A DNA stretch of 64,000 nucleotides from PALSA-968 sp964387075 (GTDB taxonomy: Bacteria > Bacteroidota > Bacteroidia > B-17B0 > Aurantibacillaceae). Positions 15,551 through 24,735 of the stretch are shown here, one piece after another. Within the stretch, counting starts at the first letter, position 1, and each line of letters opens with the position of its first letter. The notes under the pieces were generated by a model. That model was not told the DNA's origin. It ran no database searches and saw nothing but the letters and a program-made list of their open reading frames with translations. The stretch lies in contig CAYLVB010000010.1 of assembly GCA_964387075.1 (NCBI GenBank), positions 62,001 through 126,000 of the forward strand, in the 5' to 3' direction. The position numbers were made by a program, and so were the translations under genes.

Positions 15551-18500
15551 ATGAAAAGGCTCAGTTTATACCTACTTCTTTTTCTTGGCATATTCAATTG
15601 CCGGGTAAAAGCGCAATTGACCATCTCCTCCGATCAGTTATTCGGAGGTGATTTCCGCCACCAAAATGAGGTAAAGGTAAAACCAAACACCAATAGCGGA
15701 AGCACAACCATCTCGCCAAGCAATCTACAGATCGGGCGCCTGCATATTGATCCTTCCCAACCTGTTTTAAACCAATACCAATCTCAGCCAAATACGCTCA
15801 GCACACTTCAAAATCACCAGATCGATTTTGCGTTGCCTGTTGGATCTATTGCGGGAAGCTACGCGGTTAACCAAAATGGCGGACTCTCTTATACCATACC
15901 TATTGAATTACCTCCCGGAACTCACGGAATGGTTCCTTCCGTTTCTCTCAGTTATAACGCGGGTAGTTTTAGTCAACTGGCCGGCCTGGGTTGGGGTATT
16001 TCGGGAATATCTGTTATTAACCGAACCGGCAAGGATTATTATCATGAAACGCAGGCCGAAGGAGTTATGTTTGACGGATTTGATGGCCTTGAATTCAATG
16101 GCACACGCATGATTCCAATACAGTCGCTTAATAATGGTGTATATGCGTTGGAGTACGACGATTTTACCCGGATCAAATATGAAAGCGCCGGAGACTATTA
16201 CGTCGTGCAAACCAAAGATGGAACCACGATTGAATTGGGCAATAGCGCCAATTCTAAGCTGGAGATCATAAAACCCGGAACAACCCAGCTGGGAACCTAC
16301 TCTTACTTTGTAAGTAAAGTTAAGGACACCTACGGCAATTATATTGAATACGAGTATTACACCAGCCATAAGGATATACGGATAAAGGAGATCCGGTACA
16401 CAGGCTTTACAGACAATAATGGTGTGCAGGTGGCTCCTTACAATAGCGTTCGTTTTCATTACAACGCCAGGCCAATACCAGAAAAGAAATATTTGTTCGG
16501 CAATCTTATTGAAAGAACTGAAATTCTGAGACAGATCGAAGTTCTTGCTGAAGGGCAAACAGTAAAAACATACGATCTTACCTATTCGCAGGACAATATG
16601 CATGATCTTTTAAGCGAGGTGGTTGAAACGGGAGCCGACGGTTCAAAATTAAATTCAACGCTCGTTGTCTATGGCTCGGGCACAACAGGTGTTATGACAA
16701 ACCATACTATAACTGACTTTACTTATGCCGACGATGCCACCACCGGTGGCGTGACCTGCGGTGATTACCGCATCGGGGATTTTAACGGGGATGGACTTTC
16801 TGATATTATGGCCTTTACTTTTGAAGGTTGCACGGTTACTGTTAATTCGGGCGCTCGCTTTTACAACGGATGGCTGCTGTATCTCAATAACGGAAACGGT
16901 AATTTCATACCTTCTGATTCTAAAGCTTATCCTCCGGGCACAATTAATGCCTATGGCTCTTTTAATTATTGTACTGCTTGGGGACAAAACCCCATTGGTA
17001 CGCAAAATGGCGACTTTAATGGAGATGGAAAAGAGGATCTGTTTCTTGGCTTAAGTCCAACGCAAACTGAAGATAAATATCAGCTGTATATTTCGGATGG
17101 ATCTAATCTTAGTTCGCATCCGGCAGGCCCACCTCTGGGTGTTGGAGTTCCGATTGGCAGCACGCTGGTGTTCGGAGATTTTAATGGGGATAAGCGAACA
17201 GAAGCAATTGCGATAAAGAACTGTGGCGGCTGCTCCGCTCCCCAGATCACCTTTCTTTACTACGAGAACGGAGCTTTACAAAAAGCAATTGATCCTACAA
17301 GCGGGGCAAGGTTTGTGAATGAAATTACCGGCGGCGTAGTGAGCCTGGATAAATACAATGGATTCAGTGCTTTGGATTTTGATAATGATGGAATAACGGA
17401 TATTTCGGCCCTTGATAAGGATAACCACGAGGTGGTGATAAAGGTTACCGGGACGGTTGGGCCTAACTATTCGTTTTTTCCAATAAATAATATTAACCAG
17501 GCCTCTTTTAAATTAACCGAGATTTATAAAGCTGCCGCACCCACTTCAAACCTTGATAATATCCATATTTTATATGGAGATTATAATGGTGACGGTTTGC
17601 CTGATAAAATGAACCTTGGGCACACCATGAACTGGCTGAATCATGGAACAGGTACCGGTTATACGAATGGAGCAGGGAACCCAATTACAAATTTTCCAAC
17701 TTACTATGGTTACCTCAACCAGCAATATATGTACTTATCGGCCGATATTAGTGGAGACGGTATTTCCGAAGTTCTTTTTTTCGATTGCACCGATGGAGAT
17801 CTTCATGTAACCGCAACTTTCCCCGCCACCGGAAAAACAATTAACTATGGTAGAATATCAGGAGTAACTTTTCCTTTAGTCAAAGATTACACCAACATTG
17901 TTCCGGCTTTTATCGATCCAAATTCAACGCCATTGGTGGATGCCAATATGGATGGTATTGCCGGCCAGATCAATACTAACCTGAGCCAAATTGGCGAAGC
18001 TACTGATGACGCCCGTTTCGCAGACTCCTATAAAAATCCTGAATTCAATGTTGGTGATTTTAACGGAGATGGATATGGGGACGTGATGATCAAAGTTGGT
18101 ACTAATGGTGACAGGCTTATCCTTTACTTTGATCCGTATGATGAACAAAATCTGGTTACACATGTTCTGGATGGATTTAATAACCGAACCGATTTTCATT
18201 ACGAACCTTTGTCGACAACCCAATCTACAGGGTTCTATACCAAAGGCTCGGGAAGTGTGTATCCGGTAATGGATATGAAAAGCCCGTATTACGCGATTGC
18301 TTCTGTTACAGAACCCGACGGGGTTGGCGGCATAACACAGACCACCTATCGCTACGAAGATGCCAAAGTACATCTGAAGGGAAAAGGTTTCCTTGGTTTT
18401 GGTAAAAGGATAACAAAGAACAGTACAGCCGGCTTTCAGCAAATAGAAGAGAACAAAGCGCCCGACGCCACTTATTTTCTTCGCCTGCCGGATAGGTCAT

Positions 18501-21500
18501 CAACGATCCTCTTGTCTAATTCTTCCTTGATTAAGCGCACTACTTTTAATTTCAGCATATCTCCATTTACATCAGGTAACAACAATATTAGCGATACCCG
18601 GATATTTACAAGAAATAATGGGCATACAACTTTTGACGCAGTGCGTGGGGTAACCGATGTACAGGAAAATTTTTACGATGGAAGCATGCCCGGGGGATCT
18701 CCTCTGCCTATTACCCACGGAAATGTCACTTTTATACTTGAAAACGCAGGAAATAATACCGTGAAAACAGAAACTACCCTGGATTATATAGCAGGCCCAT
18801 GGCTAAGCGTTGCGCCCGGTATCGAATCCAGGCTTGAATTGATACATAAAAAGACCACGCGTCTTTTGCCAAGTGTACAGCCGGATTATTCAAGGACCAC
18901 GCAATACACTTATTATAGTACCGGCGATATAAAAGAGACAATTATTGAACCGGGAAACGCGAAAAGCACCACCTCAACAAATTTTTACTATCCGAATAAC
19001 GGAGTATTGCAACAGCAAAATACAAGTGCTCTTAATTCGCAGGCCCCTACCTTATTGACCAGGTCAGCCACGTATGATTACGACGCAAAAATGCGATTGC
19101 CTGTTAAAGCCACACAGTTAGCCAATCCAAATAATATGATAACCGAGGCTGCCTACGACTTTAAATTTGGTGTGCCAACGATGTCTAAGGCGGTTGATGG
19201 CCTTATAACGCTTGCGGCCTATGACGGTTTTGGCCGATCGCTGCAGGTTGAAACACCCGATCATATTGTGGCAACCCAGAGCATCCAATGGTATCAGCCT
19301 TCATCGGGAATTGATATCCCCGGCGATCCGCACACCATTTCATCGGGCCTGCCGCTTTTTTACACACGATCAACAAGGCCCGGTAGCCCCGCTCAAACAG
19401 CCATTTTTGATATCGCAGGGCGTAATTTTAAATCGCAGACCCAGGGTTTCAATAACGACATAAGTAATTTCACCTCCTACAACAACAAAGGCCAGGCCGT
19501 AAGCCGGGTAAGCGACTACGTGGTTGGAAACACGGTGAACGAACGGCTTGTAACCGCATACACCTATAACGATCTTTTCCAGCCCCTAACCGCAACTGAA
19601 AGCGATGAGGCCGGCAGTTTCAACCATCTTACGTCGATAGTATACGCTTATACAAACGGCAACGCTGTTACAACCATAAACAGCCCCGATGGAAAAACAG
19701 TATCCAGAACCATGGACCCTGTGGGCGCGCTGGTTAAAGCCACAGACGCGGGTGGTATAGTGGATTATAAATACGGGAGCCATGGAAATCCTATTAGTGT
19801 AGAGGTGAATAACAATCCCGTTACAACGATGGTTTATGATCCTGTGTTTGGTACGCAAACCCAATTGTTTGAGGTGAACTCGGGCACAAGTCTTTATGAA
19901 TACGATGCGTACGGACAGCTGTTCATGCAAAAAGATTTCCGTAACAACCAGTTTTTTTACGCGTACGATGAACTGGGGCGTATAAAAAATGTTACCGGAC
20001 CCGAGAATTATGATTATTATTATGTAAACAGTGGTAATGGAAAAGGACAACTCGATCGGGTAACCTGCCAAAGTAACGGCTCCGAGCAAAAATTCAGTTA
20101 CGATGGCCTGGCCCGCCCCATCAAAATAGATAAAATTGTGGATGGCGTTACCTTTAGCACGCAATACCAGTACGATAACTTCAGTAACCTTGCCCTGCAA
20201 ATCTATCCTAACGGGTTTGGTATTAAGCGCGATTACGATAGTAAAGGATATCCAACCACTATCTCACGTTCGGATAACGGGCACATGATCTGGCAGGCCG
20301 ATGAAATGGCGCGCCCCGGCATGCTTAATAAATATACATTGGGCAATAATGTGCAAACCATCAAAACCTTTGATGCCAAAGGCTTCCTGGTAACCAGCCA
20401 GGCGGGTAATTTACAAAACCTGCTTTTTAATTTTGACCCTAAGAATGGTAACCTTAACTTTATTACCGACTTTTTAGCTAATAACGGAGCAGGTTTGACC
20501 GAGAATTATCAATATGACACAGATGGCATAGCGCTTGACCGCTTAACCAACTGGCAGGTTGCGGGTGGGGTAGCAAACAGTATAGCTTACACAAGCAATA
20601 GCAACGGTAATATACTAAGTAAAACAGATCTGGGCGCGTACACTTATGGAGCTAAACCGCACGCCGTAAAAACGGTTGATAATCCGAATGGGATTATACC
20701 TTCTGTACAACAGGACATCACTTACAACTCATTCAATAAGACTAGTACCATTATAGAAGGGAATAACGAGGTATTGATAAATTATGGTCCCGACCAGGAG
20801 AGAACGAAGATGGAAGTGAAGGTGAACGGGCAAACCACTTCTACCAGTTATTACCTGAGCGAATTTGAAAAACAGATATTGCCTAATGGCAATATACGGG
20901 AAGTGAATTATGTGAACGCGCCCTATGGCCTGTGCGCTATGTTTGTGAATGATAACGGAAACAAGAACCTTTATTACGTGTATAGCGATCATTTGGGAAG
21001 TTTAAACACCCTGGTGGATGATAACGGCAATACCATTAAACAGAATTTTGACCCTTGGGGCAGGCCGCGCAACCCCAACACGTGGGATTTTGCCAATGTG
21101 CCTGCAACACCGGCCTGGTTAACGCGCGGCTATACCGGCCATGAGTATTTGCCGCAATTCTCACTCATAAACATGAACGGGCGTATGTACGATCCTGTGG
21201 TTGCCCGCATGTTGAGCCCGGATAACGAGGTAAGCGACCCGACCAGCACCCAGGGCTATAACCGCTATAGTTATGTATTGAACAACCCGCTTAAGTACAC
21301 CGATCCTACGGGCAACAGGCGTTCGGGTGGTGGCGGCCGGTCTTTGCCGGGAGTTTATTACACGGGTGCAAACGCTATTTTATCGCCCGGACAATCTGAA
21401 TATTCTCCAACGCTTAGTGCGATGGCAGCAGGCAGAGGATGGAACCATACGCAGTTGGGTGATCCCAGCGTTACGCGAGAAGCGATGGACGAAACCGGGG

Positions 21501-22189
21501 CTTATACGCGGGTGACCACTACTACTACTCAAATTTGCAATTGCCCCACCACCTACGATCCTAATGCCACTATGGAATATACCACATCTGAAAGCCATAT
21601 GGAGTATTCCATAGACGGCCAAAGCGCGGCTACTTATACAGGGACGCCCAAATTTGGTGAGGGAACGAAATCGATAGGAGCAAAACAAAACCTAGGCGTC
21701 AACCCATTATTTGGAAATTTTCCAAAGTATACCGCGAATAATGCAAGCGTCGTAGCAATTGCATTGCCACGCGCAGCACCGGCAGTTTTAAGTACGGCAG
21801 CTTTAGCAACTACGATTATGGCCTTGCCAATTGTTATCCCTAGTGATAAGCCAATTACTGATAGATTTTCTGAGCAGACATATTATCACTATAGTACAGC
21901 AAAATCTATTGCTAATATTGTTGTTGAAGGTAGAATTCTTCCAAATGCAAAGGGGAAGGTATATATAACTCCGTATCAACTTTCTCCGATCGGAGCATTT
22001 TATAGACTATTTTTAGGCCAAAAGACTCATAGCGGTAAGGAGGACTTTTTTGTTAAATTTAAACTAAGAGTTAGAGAAGAACAGGAATTGATTTTTGACC
22101 CTCGGCATCCGTATGAACTTATGTATCCTAGTGGAACCCTTAGGATAAGAGTTATTGGTTACGGCCCCAATTTTTTTAAAACAAATTGA
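15551..22189 (+). CDS. SpvB/FG-GAP/RHS polymorphic toxin with ART-like C-terminus
   Basis: 2212 residues. Signal peptide at 1-21; an SpvB-like domain from about residue 95 (LSYTIPIELPPG, LSYNAGS, LAGLGWGISG); FG-GAP/VCBS repeats (DFNGDGLSDI, DFNGDGKEDL, DYNGDGLPDK, DFNGDGYGDV); a TcdB-middle-like segment (about 875-960); YD repeats; and the RHS core at about 1808-1922 (DHLGSLNTL, FDPWGRPRNPN, NGRMYDPVVARMLSPD), ending in DPTGN at 1918-1922, where RHS shells typically self-cleave. A shared linker (1923-2033) leads to a unique tip from 2034. The tip carries TYYHYSTAKSI (2110-2120) and GKVYITPYQLSP, resembling HYD1-type ADP-ribosyltransferase toxins. The immunity candidate starts 3 bp after the stop. 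The protein has a Sec signal but no T9SS domain of its own. Confidence 0.85.
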   Translation: MKRLSLYLLLFLGIFNCRVKAQLTISSDQLFGGDFRHQNEVKVKPNTNSGSTTISPSNLQIGRLHIDPSQPVLNQYQSQPNTLSTLQNHQIDFALPVGSIAGSYAVNQNGGLSYTIPIELPPGTHGMVPSVSLSYNAGSFSQLAGLGWGISGISVINRTGKDYYHETQAEGVMFDGFDGLEFNGTRMIPIQSLNNGVYALEYDDFTRIKYESAGDYYVVQTKDGTTIELGNSANSKLEIIKPGTTQLGTYSYFVSKVKDTYGNYIEYEYYTSHKDIRIKEIRYTGFTDNNGVQVAPYNSVRFHYNARPIPEKKYLFGNLIERTEILRQIEVLAEGQTVKTYDLTYSQDNMHDLLSEVVETGADGSKLNSTLVVYGSGTTGVMTNHTITDFTYADDATTGGVTCGDYRIGDFNGDGLSDIMAFTFEGCTVTVNSGARFYNGWLLYLNNGNGNFIPSDSKAYPPGTINAYGSFNYCTAWGQNPIGTQNGDFNGDGKEDLFLGLSPTQTEDKYQLYISDGSNLSSHPAGPPLGVGVPIGSTLVFGDFNGDKRTEAIAIKNCGGCSAPQITFLYYENGALQKAIDPTSGARFVNEITGGVVSLDKYNGFSALDFDNDGITDISALDKDNHEVVIKVTGTVGPNYSFFPINNINQASFKLTEIYKAAAPTSNLDNIHILYGDYNGDGLPDKMNLGHTMNWLNHGTGTGYTNGAGNPITNFPTYYGYLNQQYMYLSADISGDGISEVLFFDCTDGDLHVTATFPATGKTINYGRISGVTFPLVKDYTNIVPAFIDPNSTPLVDANMDGIAGQINTNLSQIGEATDDARFADSYKNPEFNVGDFNGDGYGDVMIKVGTNGDRLILYFDPYDEQNLVTHVLDGFNNRTDFHYEPLSTTQSTGFYTKGSGSVYPVMDMKSPYYAIASVTEPDGVGGITQTTYRYEDAKVHLKGKGFLGFGKRITKNSTAGFQQIEENKAPDATYFLRLPDRSSTILLSNSSLIKRTTFNFSISPFTSGNNNISDTRIFTRNNGHTTFDAVRGVTDVQENFYDGSMPGGSPLPITHGNVTFILENAGNNTVKTETTLDYIAGPWLSVAPGIESRLELIHKKTTRLLPSVQPDYSRTTQYTYYSTGDIKETIIEPGNAKSTTSTNFYYPNNGVLQQQNTSALNSQAPTLLTRSATYDYDAKMRLPVKATQLANPNNMITEAAYDFKFGVPTMSKAVDGLITLAAYDGFGRSLQVETPDHIVATQSIQWYQPSSGIDIPGDPHTISSGLPLFYTRSTRPGSPAQTAIFDIAGRNFKSQTQGFNNDISNFTSYNNKGQAVSRVSDYVVGNTVNERLVTAYTYNDLFQPLTATESDEAGSFNHLTSIVYAYTNGNAVTTINSPDGKTVSRTMDPVGALVKATDAGGIVDYKYGSHGNPISVEVNNNPVTTMVYDPVFGTQTQLFEVNSGTSLYEYDAYGQLFMQKDFRNNQFFYAYDELGRIKNVTGPENYDYYYVNSGNGKGQLDRVTCQSNGSEQKFSYDGLARPIKIDKIVDGVTFSTQYQYDNFSNLALQIYPNGFGIKRDYDSKGYPTTISRSDNGHMIWQADEMARPGMLNKYTLGNNVQTIKTFDAKGFLVTSQAGNLQNLLFNFDPKNGNLNFITDFLANNGAGLTENYQYDTDGIALDRLTNWQVAGGVANSIAYTSNSNGNILSKTDLGAYTYGAKPHAVKTVDNPNGIIPSVQQDITYNSFNKTSTIIEGNNEVLINYGPDQERTKMEVKVNGQTTSTSYYLSEFEKQILPNGNIREVNYVNAPYGLCAMFVNDNGNKNLYYVYSDHLGSLNTLVDDNGNTIKQNFDPWGRPRNPNTWDFANVPATPAWLTRGYTGHEYLPQFSLINMNGRMYDPVVARMLSPDNEVSDPTSTQGYNRYSYVLNNPLKYTDPTGNRRSGGGGRSLPGVYYTGANAILSPGQSEYSPTLSAMAAGRGWNHTQLGDPSVTREAMDETGAYTRVTTTTTQICNCPTTYDPNATMEYTTSESHMEYSIDGQSAATYTGTPKFGEGTKSIGAKQNLGVNPLFGNFPKYTANNASVVAIALPRAAPAVLSTAALATTIMALPIVIPSDKPITDRFSEQTYYHYSTAKSIANIVVEGRILPNAKGKVYITPYQLSPIGAFYRLFLGQKTHSGKEDFFVKFKLRVREEQELIFDPRHPYELMYPSGTLRIRVIGYGPNFFKTN
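21257..21609 (+). repeat. 353-bp cassette-homology tract, copy in the main rhs gene
   Basis: Matches 23563-23915 with one mismatch (GAT/GAC). It encodes the end of the RHS core from YNRYSYVLNN, the DPTGN site and most of the linker before the toxin. After 21609 the two copies differ at many silent positions and then lose all similarity at the TGTP boundary. Confidence 0.9.
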
Positions 22190-22192
22190 TTT

Positions 22193-22546
22193 ATGGAAAT
22201 AAATGATCTAGACGAAATTTTAATACTCAATAGAGTAATCATGACTATCAGATTTCACCAAAGTGATTACGATAATAAAGATGTGGTTGGGAGCCCATTT
22301 ATTGGCTCAGTTCATAAAAAAATACTGGATGAATTGAGATCAAAACTCTCTAATATCGATTACTTGAAATCTGAGGAAGATATGACCATTGAAAAATATC
22401 CTTCATATATCGAAGTAATTAAAAAGCATACTATAAATATTGATAACTGGAAGGGATTATCGACTAATATTAGGATTGAGGTTATAAAGGATATGGTTTA
22501 TCCATTCACAATAAAACCAGAGACAATGTCAAAGTTAATCCAGTAG
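22193..22546 (+). CDS. Candidate immunity protein 1
   Basis: 117 residues, no signal peptide or membrane helix, so cytosolic. The family is not recognised. It is AT-rich compared with the RHS shell, as toxin tips and immunity genes often are. It begins 3 bp after the RHS gene carrying the ART-like tip, the usual place for the cognate immunity gene. The assignment is by position only. Confidence 0.55.
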   Translation: MEINDLDEILILNRVIMTIRFHQSDYDNKDVVGSPFIGSVHKKILDELRSKLSNIDYLKSEEDMTIEKYPSYIEVIKKHTINIDNWKGLSTNIRIEVIKDMVYPFTIKPETMSKLIQ

Positions 22547-22582
22547 TAACAGTATTAACTAATTCTAGCTAAAGCAAAAAAT

Positions 22583-22789
22583 TTGATAAATGAAAACGAT
22601 GATATTTTTGCAAAATGGATTTCGATTACGGAAAAGAAACTTATCGATGAAGGCCGTATACAGAAGTTTGAATTAAATATATCAGAAAAAGAAAGGAAAG
22701 TTCTAGAGATGGCCGCGATGAATGATTTAAGTATAGTATTTAAAAATGAACCCCATATTCTCAATTATTTCAGACAAATAATAAATTAA
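22583..22789 (+). CDS. Shortened relative of immunity candidate 3
   Basis: 68 residues from a TTG start; no ATG is available in the frame, which is open from 22559. Its two ends match the two ends of the 134-residue protein at 25975-26379: DIFAKWISITEKK with QIFKKWILISDRE, and NDLSIVFKNEPHILNYFRQI with HDLDLIFNNEFEIQNYFKKV. About 65 central residues are missing. It may be an internally deleted remnant of an orphan immunity gene, or a short functional variant. No toxin of its own is adjacent. Confidence 0.5.
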   Translation: MINENDDIFAKWISITEKKLIDEGRIQKFELNISEKERKVLEMAAMNDLSIVFKNEPHILNYFRQIIN

Positions 22790-22799
22790 ATTTTACGAA

Positions 22800-23225
22800 A
22801 TGAAGAAAGCATTTCTTGCTTGTTTAATAATTATCGGTTTTCCAATATTGGCCCAACCCATCCAATACAGCTACGACAATTACGGCAACCGCACGCAAAG
22901 GAAACTGGATTGTCCTAATTGCCCGGGCACGGAGCGGCAGATGGTTACAGAGGAGGAAAAGAAAACCGTTGAGACGGAGATAAAATTAGGTTTAAATGTC
23001 TTTCCCAACCCCGCGCAGGATAAAATGCAGGTAGAGATAAAGAATCTTTCCGCCGAAGAGCAAGCCACCATTATGCTGATGGACGCCCAGGGAAAGAATC
23101 TTTTTAGCCAAAAGACGTCTGCTTTGCAGAACGAGGTGGATATGGCGCCCTACAAGCCGGGGGTTTATTTTATCAAGGTGCTGGTGGGAAAGGAGACCTT
23201 GTTTTATAAAGTGCTGAAACTGTAA
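22800..23225 (+). CDS. Small YD-strand / T9SS-domain protein, copy 1
   Basis: 141 residues. Signal peptide (about 1-19), then one YD-repeat-like strand (QYSYDNYGNRTQRK, about 22-36), a Cys-x2-Cys (CPNCPG) and charged linker, and a complete T9SS type A domain over the last 75 residues (NVFPNPAQDKM, YKPGVYFIKVL, end FYKVLKL). The YD strand is the unit from which RHS shells are built. One such gene closes every toxin cassette in this island (also 24736, 26391 and 29173). The main RHS protein lacks a T9SS domain, so this protein could supply a sorting signal in trans; that is a hypothesis. Confidence 0.75.
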   Translation: MKKAFLACLIIIGFPILAQPIQYSYDNYGNRTQRKLDCPNCPGTERQMVTEEEKKTVETEIKLGLNVFPNPAQDKMQVEIKNLSAEEQATIMLMDAQGKNLFSQKTSALQNEVDMAPYKPGVYFIKVLVGKETLFYKVLKL

Positions 23226-23258
23226 GATACGAATTATTCCGAAGGAATCCCTCCGGGA

Positions 23259-23338
23259 CGAATAGCCACATACGAATTTACGAATTGGCTGTTGAAAGAT
23301 TTTGCTTTGAACCGGTCGATAAACTTCTACTTTAGTAA
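23259..23338. repeat. Inter-cassette 80-bp repeat, copy 1
   Basis: Aligns without gaps to 26820-26899, sharing blocks such as TGTTGAAAGATTTTGCTTTG and CTACTTTAGTAA. Each copy begins within about 35 bp of the stop of a small YD/T9SS gene and precedes a cassette tip. CTACTTTAG is one base from a TAnnTTTG promoter, so it may be a cassette promoter or a recombination site. Confidence 0.6.
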
Positions 23339-23370
23339 GGCCTTTATTTAAAAGAAAAACCGCGTTAAGG

Positions 23371-24516
23371 ATGCAGCGGGCCCGCAGGGGTTCTTTTGGC
23401 CAGGTACATTTAAGAATGACAAAGCTACAGATTGGTTATACTTACGTAGAGAACGAGTGGCCAAAAAACGGCACCCCGCAGCAGCCTGACCCCGCACGGA
23501 TTTTTGATTGGAAAATAAAATACACCCGCGGGGGAACGCCCAAACCTGCCCATACGCAGACGTATAACCGCTATAGTTATGTATTGAACAACCCGCTTAA
23601 GTACACCGACCCTACGGGCAACAGGCGTTCGGGTGGTGGCGGCCGGTCTTTGCCGGGAGTTTATTACACGGGTGCAAACGCTATTTTATCGCCCGGACAA
23701 TCTGAATATTCTCCAACGCTTAGTGCGATGGCAGCAGGCAGAGGATGGAACCATACGCAGTTGGGTGATCCCAGCGTTACGCGAGAAGCGATGGACGAAA
23801 CCGGGGCTTATACGCGGGTGACCACTACTACTACTCAAATTTGCAATTGCCCCACCACCTACGATCCTAATGCCACTATGGAATATACCACATCTGAAAG
23901 CCATATGGAGTATTCTATAGATGGGCAAAGCGCCGCGACTTATACTGGAACGCCGGGGGGCAAGGTTCCAGAAAATAGTCCAATCTTTAATGCGGGAATT
24001 AAACCTTTATTTGTTCCTCAACAGTATCAAGGAACCCTGCGGGAAAGATTCCCAAACAAATGGGAGCAATTTCAAAACTGGACAAATTCACCTAGTGATG
24101 AAATAGTTACATATTCTGGAAAAATAGTGGGCAAAATAGGATTTAATATACTGAACGACGGATATACTTATCTATATGGAATAGGTACTACGCCCGACCA
24201 AGCATATGATTTGACGGGCAGAGGTGTTAATAGAAATGAATATTCAAAGGCTGGTTTTAGTACAGTGATGAACTTATCTCCTGGGAGATTACTAAAATTT
24301 GCAACAGCTGATATTAAAATATTGAATATTGCACAATATAATAAACAATTTAAAGGTACATGGATGGTAAAAGGAAGCCCAGCGGCTCGCGGTGCGAGAC
24401 TTGTAACGTACAATCAAGCTGCGCGTATAGTTTTAGCAGGTTCAAAAGCGACTACAAAAATTTTGGGAAGTATTCAGGTATATAATGATTTAAACCAAGC
24501 AATATTTGAAAAGTAA
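23371..24516 (+). CDS. Orphan RHS tip cassette with unknown toxin 2
   Basis: The open frame gives 381 residues, but only the part from 23563 (YNRYSYVLNN) is RHS. The first 64 residues resemble nothing and the protein has no signal peptide, so this is probably a displaced, silent 3' cassette rather than an expressed gene. Core end and linker are 353 bp near-identical to the main gene. After TGTP (about residue 194) comes a different tip of about 190 residues with no recognised catalytic motif; it has hydrophobic, Gly/Ala-rich stretches. Its stop overlaps the next ATG by one base. Recombination at the shared core would transplant this tip onto the main RHS gene. Confidence 0.7.
   Translation: MQRARRGSFGQVHLRMTKLQIGYTYVENEWPKNGTPQQPDPARIFDWKIKYTRGGTPKPAHTQTYNRYSYVLNNPLKYTDPTGNRRSGGGGRSLPGVYYTGANAILSPGQSEYSPTLSAMAAGRGWNHTQLGDPSVTREAMDETGAYTRVTTTTTQICNCPTTYDPNATMEYTTSESHMEYSIDGQSAATYTGTPGGKVPENSPIFNAGIKPLFVPQQYQGTLRERFPNKWEQFQNWTNSPSDEIVTYSGKIVGKIGFNILNDGYTYLYGIGTTPDQAYDLTGRGVNRNEYSKAGFSTVMNLSPGRLLKFATADIKILNIAQYNKQFKGTWMVKGSPAARGARLVTYNQAARIVLAGSKATTKILGSIQVYNDLNQAIFEK
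23563..23915 (+). repeat. 353-bp cassette-homology tract, copy in cassette 2
   Basis: Partner of 21257-21609, with one mismatch over 353 bp. It lies directly upstream of a different toxin tip, the arrangement expected for tip swapping by homologous recombination. Confidence 0.9.
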
Positions 24517-24734
24517 TGGGAATTGGGTCTTTATTATTCGGTTTTATTGGAGCTTTTGTGAGGTGGATTTTTGGTGGTTGTCGAAAAAAGTTCATTGACA
24601 TTTATAAGCCTGAACGAGTTCACAAAGAAGGGATAGATGTAGCTACTTCAGAGATGATAAATGTATGGATTGGTTTTATAACTTTGATGTTATTGCTTTT
24701 TATTTTGCATTATAAACTTAACTTATTTGAATAA
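24516..24734 (+). CDS. Candidate membrane immunity protein 2
   Basis: 72 residues with two predicted membrane helices (LLFGFIGAFVRWIFGG near 5-20 and VWIGFITLMLLLFILHY near 50-66) separated by a charged loop. It starts inside the stop of the cassette-2 toxin (TAATG overlap) and is followed by a small YD/T9SS gene. Its position marks it as the immunity gene; a membrane location would fit a toxin acting at the membrane or in the periplasm. No homologue is recognised. Confidence 0.55.
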   Translation: MGIGSLLFGFIGAFVRWIFGGCRKKFIDIYKPERVHKEGIDVATSEMINVWIGFITLMLLLFILHYKLNLFE

Positions 24735-24735
24735 T

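Noticed and set aside
15908..16603. Minus-strand 231-residue ORF inside the rhs gene
   Set aside because: Antisense to the SpvB-like region; composition is that of a shadow frame.
21327..21515. Overlapping 62-residue ORF, repeated identically at 23633-23821
   Set aside because: The duplication follows from the 353-bp homology tract; the frame is out of phase with the RHS reading frame and has no start context.
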